Source of the DNA: Sphingomonas sanguinis
GTDB taxonomy: Bacteria > Pseudomonadota > Alphaproteobacteria > Sphingomonadales > Sphingomonadaceae
Length of the DNA stretch: 64,000 bases
NCBI RefSeq assembly: GCF_019297835.1
Contig: NZ_CP079203.1
Coordinates: 1,027,001 to 1,091,000, forward strand
Reading direction: 5' to 3'
The notes under the pieces are model-generated. The model was not told the origin of the DNA, made no database searches, and saw only the letters and a program-made list of their open reading frames with translations. Below, one piece after another: positions 42,061 to 54,608 of this stretch. Each line of letters starts with the position of its first letter. The first letter of the stretch is position 1. The position numbers and the translations under genes are program-made.

Positions 42061-43893
42061 TCACACTCCCAGCTTCGCGTGCCAGGCCATTGCGGTGCGT
42101 CCCGCCAGGTTCCGCATGTCCTGCAACCCCGCCAGATCGGCGCGGCTATGGCTCAGCCGGTGCAGCCAGCCGCTCAGGTCATGTGCCGCGATCTCCGCCT
42201 CGACGCTCGCCCGCCCGGCGGCGCGGCGCGCAGCCTCGATCGCGGCGAGCGGCTGGTCGCTTTCGACCGCCTGACCGTAAAGGCGATTGGCGCCGATCCC
42301 CGCCTCGATCCGGCTTGGCAGGGGCGGCCCGAAATCGGGGCGAAAGGCAAAGACCGCCAAGAGTGCGGCGATGCTGCCCACGACATTGTCGACCACCCGG
42401 GCCGAGGCGATGCCGACTCCCGGATGGAGCATATCCGTCACCAGCACGAACAGCATAGTGAGGAAAACTACGAAGATGGTATAGTTGACCGAGCGCAGGG
42501 CCATCGTCAGCGCGGTCAGCACCACCGCGACCAGCGCGGGCACGACCGGCCCGCCACCCAGCAGGGGCAGCGCCATCGCCAGACTTCCCCCGAGCAGGCT
42601 GCCGACGATACGCTCCAGACAGCGCGCCCATGTCACCCGCACGCCGCCCTGCAGCACGACGATCACCGCCATCGCCGCCCAATAGGGATAACCCAGACCG
42701 AAGACTGCGGCGGCGTAATAGACCATGACCAGCCCTCCCGCCTGACGCAGCGCTTGCTGGACCATGACCATCGGCGTTGACCTGGCCGTCCCGGCGTCCA
42801 TCACCGTTACGGCCGGTTCGCCCTCGTCATCCCCTTCGGACAGCCGGGTCAGGGCGGTCCCGAACGCGGCCGCGCATCCTCGGAACACGTCCTCCGTCAG
42901 TTCGCCCCGCACGCGCTGCATCGTCGCGCTGGCCTGCTCCAGCGGAGCCTCTGCTCGCGACCGTCGGCGCAAGGACACGCACCAGCTCGCCACCGCGCCA
43001 CGGCAGGCCTCGGCGAGGACGGTGCGCTGCGGGGCACTGCCCCAACGATCGATGCATGCCTGGTCCAGTGCCAGCAGCGCGCCGAACATCGTCTCCGCCG
43101 CCGCCAACTCGCGCCGTGCCGCATTCGCCCGACCCGGCTCGCCCGCGAAACGGACCAGAACCTCGCGAAACCGTTCGATCGCCAGCCGCACCGCGCGCCG
43201 ATGTTCGGCATGGTCGCGATGCCAGCGCTCGTCGCGATGGGGATGATCGCGCAGACCCGCCAGATAATCGGCCATGTCGAGCAGCCTTGCGCTCACCGCC
43301 TGGGTCGCGCGGCGCAGCGGGTCGAAGGCATCGATCCGCCAAAGCATGTTGATGAGCAGATAGCTCCACGCCGCCCCCGCGAAAAATGCCGCCGACAACC
43401 GGGCTGCGGCAGGAAGGTCGTGCGGAAAGCCGACCGCTACGACCGCGACCACCGCCGACAGGGTGCCAACCAGCCCCCCAAAGGCCAGCCGCCCCGCCGC
43501 CGCCGTCACCAGAAAGACGAGCAGCGGCCCGACGATCATCCCCGCATGGGGCGCGATCGACGCCGCCCAGGATCCGACCAGCGCGACCGCCGTTCCCCCG
43601 ACCAGGAAGATTCCCAGCAACCGACGTCGCAGCCTGTCCGGCCCCGGCACATCGCACAAACAGGTCCAGAAGGCAGCATAGACCGCCCATCCCCATTCGC
43701 TCCGCCCCGTCACGATCGCCAGGATCAGCGGCAACGCAACCGCCACCGCGCCGCGATAGCCCTCCGCGCGATTGAGATGCTCGGGGATCAGGCTGACCGA
43801 TCGCAGCTCCAGCCGACGGCCCAGCCGCCGGATCGCCCGGGTCAGTCCGTATCGATCGCCCAGTTGTCCTTCGCCACCGGCCCGTTCCGTCAC
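42061..43893 (-). CDS. FUSC family inner-membrane transporter (aromatic-acid-exporter-like)
   Basis: 610 residues with the duplicated plan of FUSC/YccS/AaeB proteins: six hydrophobic spans around 40-170, a soluble helical middle (about 175-365), and a second set of spans around 385-520 (GLGYPYWAAMAVIVVLQGGVRVTWARCLERIVGSLLGG is the typical fusaric-acid-resistance motif). Such proteins export aromatic acids or take part in envelope lipid or polyamine handling. No periplasmic adaptor gene is adjacent. GTG 43893 is chosen because GGGGAG lies six bases before it. Upstream on the same strand are a small lipoprotein and an alpha-galactosidase gene. Confidence 0.88.
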   Translation of the reverse strand: MTERAGGEGQLGDRYGLTRAIRRLGRRLELRSVSLIPEHLNRAEGYRGAVAVALPLILAIVTGRSEWGWAVYAAFWTCLCDVPGPDRLRRRLLGIFLVGGTAVALVGSWAASIAPHAGMIVGPLLVFLVTAAAGRLAFGGLVGTLSAVVAVVAVGFPHDLPAAARLSAAFFAGAAWSYLLINMLWRIDAFDPLRRATQAVSARLLDMADYLAGLRDHPHRDERWHRDHAEHRRAVRLAIERFREVLVRFAGEPGRANAARRELAAAETMFGALLALDQACIDRWGSAPQRTVLAEACRGAVASWCVSLRRRSRAEAPLEQASATMQRVRGELTEDVFRGCAAAFGTALTRLSEGDDEGEPAVTVMDAGTARSTPMVMVQQALRQAGGLVMVYYAAAVFGLGYPYWAAMAVIVVLQGGVRVTWARCLERIVGSLLGGSLAMALPLLGGGPVVPALVAVVLTALTMALRSVNYTIFVVFLTMLFVLVTDMLHPGVGIASARVVDNVVGSIAALLAVFAFRPDFGPPLPSRIEAGIGANRLYGQAVESDQPLAAIEAARRAAGRASVEAEIAAHDLSGWLHRLSHSRADLAGLQDMRNLAGRTAMAWHAKLGV

Positions 43894-43935
43894 GCGAATC
43901 TCCCCGTGCCCGGGCCCCACGACCGGCAACCGATC

Positions 43936-44250
43936 CTAGCGCGCCGACCGGGTGGCCGGATCGTGCTCGACCTGACCCAGATAGTCCCAGAGATACCCTT
44001 CGAGCGCTTGGTGCATGCACAGGGCGCTGGGACGGGCATCAGGTCCGGCGTCGACCTCCTCCGCCGGAACCAGATAATCGCCATAAGGCAGTTTGCCGGT
44101 ACGCGAATAATGGACGCCCAGGGATTTCACATGGCATTTGGCCGCCGCTCGCGCGAGGGCCCGGTTGGTCAGTAACGGCTTTTCCCTGGGTGTGGACGCG
44201 CATCCCGCCAGAAGCACGCACGCCGTCACGCCCCAACCCGTCCTTCGCAT
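43936..44250 (-). CDS. Small lipoprotein, paralog 1
   Basis: 104 residues with a lipoprotein signal (MRRTGWGVTACVLLAGC; lipobox LAGC). The mature part is clearly related to the protein at 52985-53287: both have LAGCA, ARAAAKCxV, GK(L/I)PYxxY, a later Cys, and ALxGYxxDYLG. Two conserved cysteines (in AAKC and about 40 residues on) could form a disulfide. The function is unknown and I do not recognise the family. The gene lies 15 bases after the alpha-galactosidase gene and 42 bases before the FUSC start on the same strand, so it is probably co-transcribed with them. Confidence 0.78.
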   Translation of the reverse strand: MRRTGWGVTACVLLAGCASTPREKPLLTNRALARAAAKCHVKSLGVHYSRTGKLPYGDYLVPAEEVDAGPDARPSALCMHQALEGYLWDYLGQVEHDPATRSAR

Positions 44251-44265
44251 GATTTTCCCCGCCGA

Positions 44266-46506
44266 TCAGTTCACCGCCTCGAACACGAACGCGGTTCCCA
44301 CATAATCCCCCTTCAGCGGCGCGCGCAAACCCCGGTTCATCCAATAGGCTCCCGACGCTTGGCCAGGCACCCCCGCAGGCCGCGCCGAGCCGTCGAGCAT
44401 CCGCACCGCATAGACCCTCGCCGGGTCCAGCCCCTGCGCATGGATCGCGGCGGGATTGTCGCGCCACATGGACGAGTGCAACATCTGGAACAGCACCGCC
44501 TGCCGCTTGTCCTGCCCGACATACATGGTGGCCGAGGTCGCATTGTCGCCAGTGGGGGACTCCAGCCGATAGAGCGCACCGCGCTGCACCGTCTCGCGAA
44601 TGGTCTTGTACGCCGCCACCCATTTGCGCGCCGTGGCGAAGTCCGCGTCCGCCCATTTGTCCAAGTTCGCGCCTATCCCCAGCCCGCCCTGCATCGACGA
44701 CAGGAAACGATAGTCCAGGCTGGTGACGCGCGTGTTCGCCCAATTGGGGCTGTCCGTGACCCAGGCCATCATGACCGCCACCGGATAGGCGCGGGTAAAG
44801 CCGTCCTGAACGGTCAGCCGGTCGGCGGGGTCGGTATTGTCTGAGGGCCACACTTCATCGGTCAGCCCGATGATGCCAAGGTCGACGCGACCGCCGCCGC
44901 CCGAACAGGATTCGATCTCCAGCTTGGGGTGCCGCCGCCGCAGCTCGGACAGGATATAATAGAGGTTGCGGACATATTCGACATAGACGCGTTGCTGGTC
45001 GGTGACCGGCTGCTCGGGCCAGCCCGCCTCCGTCCAGTTGCGGTTATAATCCCACTTCAGGAAGGCGATGTCGTTGTCGCTCACCAGCTTGTCGAGCACG
45101 GCCAGCAAATGATCGCGGACATCGGTGCGCGCGAGGTTGAGGACGAGCTGGTTGCGCCCCTCGGTGCGCGGCCGGTCGGGGAAATTCAGCACCCAGTCGG
45201 GATGGGCGCGGTACAGGTCGCTGTCGACATTCACCATCTCGGGCTCGACCCACAGGCCGAAGTCCATGCCCAGCCCCTTCACCCGGTCGATCAGGGGCTT
45301 CAGCCCGTTGGGGAATTTGGTCGGGTTGACGGTCCAGTCGCCTAAGCCGGCCTTGTCGTTGTTGCGTGCGCCGAACCAGCCGTCATCGACCACGAACCGC
45401 TCGACGCCGATCTTCGCCGCCTTTTCGGCCAGCGCCATCTGCCCCGCCTCGGTCACGTCGAAAGCCGTCGCCTCCCAGCTGTTGTAGAGGACCGGACGCA
45501 GCCGCGCCTTCGTCCCGTGGGGCAGGATATTGGCGACCTCGAATTTATGGAAGGTGCGCGAGGCTCCACCCAGCCCGTCGCCCGAATAGCCTGCATAAAA
45601 GACCGGCGTGTCGAGCGTCTCGCCCGGCTTCAGCGTCCAGGAAAAGTCGTAAGGATTATATCCGCCCGCGATCCGCACCCGGCCCAGATTGTCCGATGCC
45701 ACGCTGATCCGGAACGAGCCCGACCAAGCCAGCGCACCATACCAGACCGGCCCATGCTCCTCGCTGGTCAGCCCTTCCCGGCCGATCGCGAACCAGGGAT
45801 TGTTGCCATGGCCGGTCGAGCCGCGACGGCTTTCCAGCACGGTAGCGGCCGGCTCGACCGGTACCGTCTTCTGCGTCCATTCGGCGGCATGGCGGCCGGT
45901 CAGATAATGAAGCCGGTAATCGTCGCCGACCGGCAGCGAGAGGACCGCCGCCGCCAGCTGGTCGACGCGTACCGGCTTCGCATCCCCGTTCCGAACCTTG
46001 GCCGAGCGGGCGACGATGCCGGTCGCGGGGTCGATCGTATAGGTCAGCGTGACGAACAGCGGGCGGCGGATGTCCGCCAGTTCGACGGTCAGCGTCTCGC
46101 CACTGACCTTGTGGCTGCGATATTTGAGGACGAGATCGCGATTGCCATCTGCGAACAGCGCCTTGACGCCCGGATCATTGACCAGCCCCTCGCCCTGCCC
46201 CGGAAACTCCTGAAGCGTAACCGAACCGGCGGGGTCGAAGCCGGACAGTTCGCCGGGCGCTTTCAGGACGATCGGGTCGCCCGTCTTGACCGGATCGCCC
46301 GAGATCAGCGGATCGCCCTCCGCCAGTGCCGATCCCCAGTAAAGCGGCTGGAGATAGCCCTTCTCGTCCACCCCCATCGCATAGGTGACGCCGCCGCCAT
46401 CGAGGCGGAACACCTTCGCCCCCGTCGGTGCGGTCACCTTCGCCGAAACCGGCGCCGCCAGCGTAGCCAGACCCACCCCTGCCAGAATCGCATTCCGCCA
46501 GCGCAT
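44266..46506 (-). CDS. Secreted GH36 alpha-galactosidase
   Basis: 746 residues. Signal peptide (MRWRNAILAGVGLATLAAPVSA), N-terminal beta-supersandwich domain (about 30-330), and the catalytic TIM barrel with FVVDDGWFGARNND, LWVEPEMVN, nucleophile Asp486 in FLKWDYN and acid/base Asp556 in SDNTD. GH36 enzymes release alpha-galactose from raffinose-type oligosaccharides or galactomannan, here in the periplasm. ATG 46506 has GGAGAGG four bases upstream. A LacI-operator-like dyad at 46561 lies before it. The lipoprotein and FUSC genes follow. With the sucrose-related locus it could act on raffinose, giving sucrose, although the two loci are 24 kb apart. Confidence 0.95.
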   Translation of the reverse strand: MRWRNAILAGVGLATLAAPVSAKVTAPTGAKVFRLDGGGVTYAMGVDEKGYLQPLYWGSALAEGDPLISGDPVKTGDPIVLKAPGELSGFDPAGSVTLQEFPGQGEGLVNDPGVKALFADGNRDLVLKYRSHKVSGETLTVELADIRRPLFVTLTYTIDPATGIVARSAKVRNGDAKPVRVDQLAAAVLSLPVGDDYRLHYLTGRHAAEWTQKTVPVEPAATVLESRRGSTGHGNNPWFAIGREGLTSEEHGPVWYGALAWSGSFRISVASDNLGRVRIAGGYNPYDFSWTLKPGETLDTPVFYAGYSGDGLGGASRTFHKFEVANILPHGTKARLRPVLYNSWEATAFDVTEAGQMALAEKAAKIGVERFVVDDGWFGARNNDKAGLGDWTVNPTKFPNGLKPLIDRVKGLGMDFGLWVEPEMVNVDSDLYRAHPDWVLNFPDRPRTEGRNQLVLNLARTDVRDHLLAVLDKLVSDNDIAFLKWDYNRNWTEAGWPEQPVTDQQRVYVEYVRNLYYILSELRRRHPKLEIESCSGGGGRVDLGIIGLTDEVWPSDNTDPADRLTVQDGFTRAYPVAVMMAWVTDSPNWANTRVTSLDYRFLSSMQGGLGIGANLDKWADADFATARKWVAAYKTIRETVQRGALYRLESPTGDNATSATMYVGQDKRQAVLFQMLHSSMWRDNPAAIHAQGLDPARVYAVRMLDGSARPAGVPGQASGAYWMNRGLRAPLKGDYVGTAFVFEAVN

Positions 46507-46560
46507 CACACCTCTCCTGCAAACCTTTGCATTAAGTCTGACATAGCGCGGGGCCGTGAT

Positions 46561-46572
46561 GCAAGCGCTCGT
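46561..46572. promoter_or_regulatory. Possible LacI-type operator before alpha-galactosidase gene
   Basis: GCAAGCGCTCGT is symmetric at 10 of 12 positions around a central GC, the GCAA-N4-TTGC form of LacI-family sites, about 55 bases upstream of the alpha-galactosidase start. It differs in the middle from the word shared in the sucrose-like locus (GCAATCGTTTG), so a common regulator is only a possibility. Confidence 0.35.
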
Positions 46573-46581
46573 TTCAGAAGA

Positions 46582-47832
46582 TCATTGCACGGCCAGCGGC
46601 CACAGCGTCTTGAGCGGACGACCGGCATCGGCCAACGCCTCGACCGCCACGGTGGCGCCATCGGCGACCAGCGCCTTGCCCTGCACGAAGTCGCGCATCG
46701 CATTGACGCAATCGAGCGCGATCACCCGGCCCTGGCGCAGATAGACGACCGAGAAACTCCGCGTGGCCGGATCGCCACGCAGAATCGCCTGGTCGTGCCC
46801 GGTCGACAGGCCGACCGTCTGCAACTTCAGGTCATATTGGTTCGACCAGAACCAGGGCACCGCATGATAGGCCACCTCGCGCCCCATGATCGTGCGCGCC
46901 GCCACCGTCGCCTGATCATGAGCGTTCTGCACCGATTCCAGCCGGATGACGGCGCCATCGGCAAAGTCGTTGGCATGGGCCGCACAATCGCCCACCGCAT
47001 AGATATGGGCCAGGCTGGTGCGTCCTTGCGCATCGACCGCGACGCCATTGTCGCCCGTCGCTCCGGCCGCGATCAGGGGCTGGACCGCGGGCACGATGCC
47101 GATGCCGACGATCGCCATCTGGGCGGCCAGCACCGTACCGTCGGCCAGCCGGACGCCGCTGATCCGCCCCTCTCCCTCGATACACGCCACGCTCTCGTTG
47201 AGCCGCACCGTCACGCTCTGCGCGCGGTGTTCGGCTTCGTAGAAGCGCGACAGCGCCTCGCCAGCGACGCGCGCGAGCACCCGGTCCTGCGCCTCGACGA
47301 TGGTGACGGCCTTGCCGAACTTGGTCAGCACGGCGGCGGCCTCCAGCCCGATATAGCCGCCACCGATGACCACCACCTCACGCACTGCGGGCAGTTCGGC
47401 GATCAGCCGGTCGACATCGGCGCGGGTGCGGACACCGTGCACGCCAGTCAGCTGGTGGCCATCGCAGCTCAGCCGCCGGGCATGGCCACCTGCCGCCCAG
47501 ATCAGCGTGCCATAGTCGATTACGATGCCCGCCGCCGTGGTCAGGCACCGCGCCTCGGCATCGACCGCGACGACCTGCTCGCCCAGCCGCAGCGTGATCG
47601 CGCGCTCTTCCCAGAAACGCTCGGGGCGGATCAGGATACGCTCGAACGGCTTGTCCCCGGCCAGATACTCCTTGGACAGCGGCGGGCGCTCATAGGGTGG
47701 CCAGTCCTCTTCGCCGATCATCGCGATCGTGCCCTGGAACCCTTCCTGACGCAGCGCGATAGCAGCCTGCGCCCCCGCGTGGCCGGTGCCGACGATAACG
47801 ATGTCGTAAGACGAATGGACGATATGGTTCAT
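46582..47832 (-). CDS. FAD-dependent ferredoxin/rubredoxin reductase-like oxidoreductase
   Basis: 416 residues of the ferredoxin-reductase family. FAD site [19 protein letters not shown] (about 10-28), the segment [16 protein letters not shown] site [17 protein letters not shown] (about 145-161), [10 protein letters not shown] (about 270-280) and the C-terminal reductase domain ([16 protein letters not shown]). It passes electrons from NADH to a ferredoxin or rubredoxin, usually for a Rieske oxygenase or a cytochrome P450; no such partner is encoded here. ATG 47832 is chosen because GGGAGGAGG lies directly before it. The alpha-galactosidase gene is 75 bases downstream. Confidence 0.92.
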   Translation of the reverse strand: MNHIVHSSYDIVIVGTGHAGAQAAIALRQEGFQGTIAMIGEEDWPPYERPPLSKEYLAGDKPFERILIRPERFWEERAITLRLGEQVVAVDAEARCLTTAAGIVIDYGTLIWAAGGHARRLSCDGHQLTGVHGVRTRADVDRLIAELPAVREVVVIGGGYIGLEAAAVLTKFGKAVTIVEAQDRVLARVAGEALSRFYEAEHRAQSVTVRLNESVACIEGEGRISGVRLADGTVLAAQMAIVGIGIVPAVQPLIAAGATGDNGVAVDAQGRTSLAHIYAVGDCAAHANDFADGAVIRLESVQNAHDQATVAARTIMGREVAYHAVPWFWSNQYDLKLQTVGLSTGHDQAILRGDPATRSFSVVYLRQGRVIALDCVNAMRDFVQGKALVADGATVAVEALADAGRPLKTLWPLAVQ

Positions 47833-47960
47833 GACCTCCTCCCTAGAATGGAGAGACGGCACCTGCCAATCAGCATGACAAAGCGTTACAAGTGCGAAAG
47901 AGCGTCTTCAATCGCGCGACGCTTGCCGCTAGGGGAAAGCGCAAATCCTCAGGAGAAACC

Positions 47961-48176
47961 ATGAGCAAGCTGCACCTCGTGTTCGGCGGCCGCGTCAGCG
48001 ACCCGCAGACCCTCGATTTCGTCGATCCCGCCGGGCTGGAAGTGGTCGGCGTATTCCCCGACTATGCCAGCGCCGAAAAGGCCTGGCGCGCCGCCGCGCA
48101 GCGCACCGTCGACGATGCCGAGATGAAGTTCGTGGTGGTGCACCTCCACCGTTTGCTGGAGCCGTCGCTGGATTGA
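47961..48176 (+). CDS. DUF4170 protein
   Basis: 71 residues, the length of DUF4170 proteins, which are small alphaproteobacterial proteins of unknown function. It reads MSKLHLVFGGRVSDPQTLDF, then GVFPDYASAEKAWRAAAQRTVDDAEMKFVVVHLHRLL, an alpha/beta fold expected to be compact. Start at ATG 47961 with AGGAGA 8 bases upstream; the frame is open about 23 codons further without similarity. The gene is divergent from the reductase gene and convergent with the rhomboid gene. Confidence 0.9.
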   Translation: MSKLHLVFGGRVSDPQTLDFVDPAGLEVVGVFPDYASAEKAWRAAAQRTVDDAEMKFVVVHLHRLLEPSLD

Positions 48177-48208
48177 TCTTGCGGCCTTGGGCGAGGTCGG
48201 GGCGTGGC

Positions 48209-48362
48209 CTTCGACTTCGCTCAGGCTGAACGGCGGTCGGAAATCCGCTCTTGCCCCATACAACTCACTCCGCTCGCACTGAGCGAAGTCGAAGTGCATG
48301 GGAAAACGCCCGGTGCTGGGCGAGGCTGAAGCATGGCCTTCGACTGCGCTCAGGCGGAACGG
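48209..48362. repeat. Family II inverted repeats between convergent genes, locus 2
   Basis: Three arms of the family: 48209-48233 (begins CTTCGACTTCGCTCAGGCTG), 48277-48294 inverted (CACTGAGCGAAGTCGAAG), and 48338-48362 in the first orientation with three changes. The first two can pair. They occupy the gap between the convergent DUF4170 and rhomboid genes; no gene is seen in the 211-base gap. Confidence 0.85.
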
Positions 48363-48387
48363 AGGGTGGGATAGAATCCTCCTCGCT

Positions 48388-49026
48388 TCAGGCGTTGCGA
48401 TAGCGCCACAGCAACAACGGCTTGGCAAAGACCAGCCCCGCAATGAACCCGCCGATATGCGCGGCGACGGCGATCGTGCCCATTCCCATGCCCGCATAGC
48501 CGAGCAGCAGTTGGATGCCGATCCACCCCGCCGCCAGCCACAGGACATGGGTGAACTCGGCCGACAGTCCGGCGACACCCCTGGTCGCACGCCGCCGCCC
48601 GAACAGCAGCGCATAGGCTCCGACGATCGCCGAGATCGCCCCGCTCGCGCCGATCATCGGCATGGGCGAGGCGGGATCGGGGAAATATTGCGCCATCGCG
48701 GCGGCATAGGCACCCACGACGTACAGCACCGCGATGCCTCGCGGCCCCAGCGCGCGCTCGGTCTGCGCGCCGCAATAGACCAGCATCACCAGATTGAAGG
48801 CGATATGCGCGAACCCGCCATGGATCAGCGTCGCGCTGAGCGGGGTCAGCAGCGTCGGCACCAAAAAGCCGAAATCGGGCGGCAGCGTCGCGCCCTCGAA
48901 ACGCAGGGGTATGAAACCGCCCGCCACCGCCGCATCCGGCACCATGCCGGTGACGATGAGGATCAGCGACACGGCCGCCGTGACGACCGCGATGGCCGTC
49001 GTGGCCCGTGCCGCTGCCCAGTTCAT
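48388..49026 (-). CDS. Rhomboid family intramembrane serine protease
   Basis: 212 residues with six or seven membrane spans. The catalytic Ser lies in PMIGASGAISAIVGAYA (GASG, about residue 128) and the catalytic His in IAVAAHIGGFIAGLVFA (about 188); the upstream LIHGGFAHIAFNLVMLVYCG (about 67-86) has the conserved His-x-x-x-Asn of the oxyanion site. Rhomboids cut membrane helices within the bilayer. The substrate is unknown. greA lies four bases upstream of its start on the same strand, so both may be read from one message. Confidence 0.93.
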   Translation of the reverse strand: MNWAAARATTAIAVVTAAVSLILIVTGMVPDAAVAGGFIPLRFEGATLPPDFGFLVPTLLTPLSATLIHGGFAHIAFNLVMLVYCGAQTERALGPRGIAVLYVVGAYAAAMAQYFPDPASPMPMIGASGAISAIVGAYALLFGRRRATRGVAGLSAEFTHVLWLAAGWIGIQLLLGYAGMGMGTIAVAAHIGGFIAGLVFAKPLLLWRYRNA

Positions 49027-49030
49027 CGGG

Positions 49031-49507
49031 TCAGATGAACTCGATCTTGCTGACGACGTAATAACGGTCGCCCGACGGCACCGTCACCTCGACCTCTTCG
49101 TCCAGCTTGCGCCCGATCAGCGCCCGGCCGAGCGGCGAGTTGTAGCTGATCCGGCCGGTCTTGGCGTCCGCCTCGGTCTGGCCGACGATCTGATACTTGA
49201 CCGGCTTGTCATCCTCGTCGAGCAGCGTGACGGTCGCACCGAACACGATCTTGTCGCCCGACAGATCCTTCGGGTCGATGATCTGCGCACGGCTCAGCTT
49301 GTCCTCGATGTCGGCGATCGTCGCCTCCACCTGGCCCTGGCGTTCCTTGGCCGCATGATATTCGGCGTTTTCGGACAGGTCGCCGTGTGCACGCGCTTCC
49401 TCGATCGCGTCGACGATCAGCGGCCGCTCTTCTTTCAGACGCCGCAGGTCCTGGGTGAGCTTGTCATAGCCCTCCTGGAGCATCGGCATCTTTTCGACGG
49501 TCGCCAT
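49031..49507 (-). CDS. greA: Transcription elongation factor GreA
   Basis: 158 residues, exact GreA size. N-terminal coiled coil ([67 protein letters not shown]) with the acidic tip [13 protein letters not shown] that stimulates transcript cleavage in RNA polymerase, followed by the FKBP-like C-terminal domain ([54 protein letters not shown]). ATG 49507 has AGGA upstream; an in-frame start five codons earlier is possible. It follows carB, separated by a strong hairpin. Confidence 0.98.
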   Translation of the reverse strand: MATVEKMPMLQEGYDKLTQDLRRLKEERPLIVDAIEEARAHGDLSENAEYHAAKERQGQVEATIADIEDKLSRAQIIDPKDLSGDKIVFGATVTLLDEDDKPVKYQIVGQTEADAKTGRISYNSPLGRALIGRKLDEEVEVTVPSGDRYYVVSKIEFI

Positions 49508-49542
49508 ATTCCTAGTCCCCAATTCTTACGCATTCCCGGTAC

Positions 49543-49573
49543 GGACCGCCCTCCCAAACCGGGAGAGCGGTCC
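49543..49573 (-). terminator. Strong hairpin between carB and greA
   Basis: GGACCGCCCTCCC (49543-49555) and GGGAGAGCGGTCC (49561-49573) pair at 12 of 13 positions with a five-base loop. It lies between the carB stop (49602) and the greA start (49507). No T-run follows on either strand, so it could be a weak or factor-dependent terminator, or a processing site. Confidence 0.55.
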
Positions 49574-49601
49574 GCCAGCACATCATGTTCTCATGTCGGG
49601 A

Positions 49602-52934
<3,333 letters not shown>

Positions 52935-52984
52935 TGGGCGATGACCATTTAAAAGGAATGCAGGATAGGGCTGTCGTCACAGTG

Positions 52985-53287
52985 CTAGGTGTCTGGAAAC
53001 TGCTCACCCAGGTAATCGTATCGATAGCCGCGAAGTGCGTCCGTCAGGCAGGCTCGGCTTTTTCCGTCATCCGAGCGCACCTCCCCGGCAGGGCCGAGGA
53101 TTTTATAGGTCGCGTAAGGGATTTTGCCCTTCCGCCTGCGGGAGACATGGGTCGTGACGACCCCACATTTCGCAGCGGCTCGGGCGAATACCTTTGGAGT
53201 AATAAATGGCATTCCACCTGATTGCCCTGCGCACCCGGCCAGCATGGCAGGTGCGATCAGGGCAACGGCGGAAGCCACGAACCTCAT
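52985..53287 (-). CDS. Small lipoprotein, paralog 2, inside the carAB operon
   Basis: 100 residues with a lipoprotein signal (lipobox MLAGC, Cys about residue 19) and the same mature pattern as the lipoprotein at 43936-44250: ARAAAKCGV, GKIPYATY, a later Cys in SRACL, and ALRGYRYDYLG. Its start overlaps the carA stop by four bases and it ends 50 bases before the carB start, so it is co-transcribed with and probably coupled to carA. The function is unknown; a part in carbamoyl-phosphate synthesis is unlikely because it should be exported to the periplasmic face of a membrane. GC is a little lower than in the neighbours. Confidence 0.78.
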   Translation of the reverse strand: MRFVASAVALIAPAMLAGCAGQSGGMPFITPKVFARAAAKCGVVTTHVSRRRKGKIPYATYKILGPAGEVRSDDGKSRACLTDALRGYRYDYLGEQFPDT

Positions 53288-54468
53288 TTCCGAAGCGACC
53301 CCACGAACCGCTCGAACAGATAGAAGCTGTCCTGCGGTCCCGGCGAGGCTTCGGGATGGTACTGGACCGAGAAGGCCAGGCGATCGGTCAGTTCCAGACC
53401 CGCATTCGATCCGTCGAACAGCGACACATGCGTCTCGCGCGCGTTCACAGGGAGCGTTTCGCGCTCGACCGCGAAGCCGTGGTTCATGCTGGTGATCTCG
53501 ACCAGACCGTCGGATAGGCGCTTGACCGGGTGGTTCGCGCCGCGGTGGCCCTGGTGCATCTTGGTGGTCTTGGCGCCGACCGCCAGACCGAGAAGCTGGT
53601 GGCCCAGGCAGATGCCGAACAGCGGCTTGCCCGTGTCGAGCAGTTGGCGGATCACCGGCACGGTGTATTCGCCGGTCGCCGCCGGATCGCCGGGGCCGTT
53701 GGACAGGAAGATGCCGTCCGGGTTCAGCGCCATCACATCCTCATAGGAGGCGGTGGCGGGGACCACCGACACCTTGGCCCCTGCCTGAACCAGGTTGCGG
53801 AAGATGTTGTGCTTGCTGCCATAATCGATCGCGACAACGTGCGGGCGATCCTCGCCCTCCGCGCCTTCATAACCGAAGCCCAACCGCCACAACCCGCCCT
53901 CGCGCGTCTCGCCCCAGCCATAATGCAGCTCGGTCGACACGTCCTTGGCGAGGTCCATGCCTTCCAGCCCCGGCCAGGCCTTCGCCTTTTCGAGCAGTGC
54001 GGCAATGTCGAACTCGCCCGAAGCCGAATGCGCGATCACGCCGTTGGGCGCGCCGGCGGCGCGGATGCGGCGGGTCAGCGCGCGGGTGTCGATGCCCGCC
54101 AGGCCGATGCGGTTGTGCCGCGCCATCCATCCGGCGAGGTTTTCCATCGCGCGGAAGTTGGACGGGGCGGTCGGATCCTCCCGGACGATCATGCCCAGCG
54201 CGTGCGGCGCGTCCGCCTCGATATCGTCGGGGTTCGCGCCCACATTGCCGATATGCGGGAAGGTGAAGGTGATGATCTGGCCCGCGAAGGACGGGTCGGT
54301 CATGATCTCCTGATAGCCGGTCATCGCGGTGTGGAAACACACCTCTCCGACGGCATCACCCTCGACGCCGAAACCGCGCCCCCATAACACGTCTCCGTTC
54401 GCCAGAACGAGAACGCCCGTGGCGCCCTCAGGCTTTTCGGGCATGGCGAATGGCTTGGCGTCGGCCAT
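53284..54468 (-). CDS. carA: Carbamoyl-phosphate synthase small subunit (glutamine amidotransferase)
   Basis: 394 residues, the usual length. N-terminal CPSase domain (TGVLVLANGDVLWGRGFG, then VCFHTAMTGYQEIMTDPSFAGQIITFTFPHIGN, about 45-78) and C-terminal class I amidotransferase domain with NGPGDP (about 255), nucleophile Cys in FGICLGHQLLGLA (about 283) and the His-x-Glu pair in QYHPEASPGPQD (about 370). It supplies ammonia to CarB. First gene of a carA-lipoprotein-carB operon. Confidence 0.99.
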   Translation of the reverse strand: MADAKPFAMPEKPEGATGVLVLANGDVLWGRGFGVEGDAVGEVCFHTAMTGYQEIMTDPSFAGQIITFTFPHIGNVGANPDDIEADAPHALGMIVREDPTAPSNFRAMENLAGWMARHNRIGLAGIDTRALTRRIRAAGAPNGVIAHSASGEFDIAALLEKAKAWPGLEGMDLAKDVSTELHYGWGETREGGLWRLGFGYEGAEGEDRPHVVAIDYGSKHNIFRNLVQAGAKVSVVPATASYEDVMALNPDGIFLSNGPGDPAATGEYTVPVIRQLLDTGKPLFGICLGHQLLGLAVGAKTTKMHQGHRGANHPVKRLSDGLVEITSMNHGFAVERETLPVNARETHVSLFDGSNAGLELTDRLAFSVQYHPEASPGPQDSFYLFERFVGSLRK

Positions 54469-54517
54469 GATCGGCGGGCACTCCTGCTAAAATGTCTGCA
54501 ATGTCGCTAAGTGGCGT

Positions 54518-54546
54518 CCGCTAGGGCCATCGGGCGTTCGCGTCAA
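54518..54546 (-). promoter_or_regulatory. Possible carA promoter
   Basis: On the complement, TTGACG (54546-54541), 17 bases, TAGCGG (54523-54518). The -35 is close to consensus, the -10 weak. It lies about 50 bases upstream of the carA start, in the 140-base gap to the divergent yqeY-like gene. Confidence 0.4.
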
Positions 54547-54608
54547 CCGGTTCACGGAATTGGTTCCATCGGCTAACGTCCCCGCCTTTCAGACAAGACG
54601 GAAAAAAC

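Noticed and set aside
45517..47964. 815-codon plus-strand frame opposite the alpha-galactosidase and reductase genes
   Set aside because: Covers two real genes antisense and has no domain; the DUF4170 gene starts inside its end in another frame.
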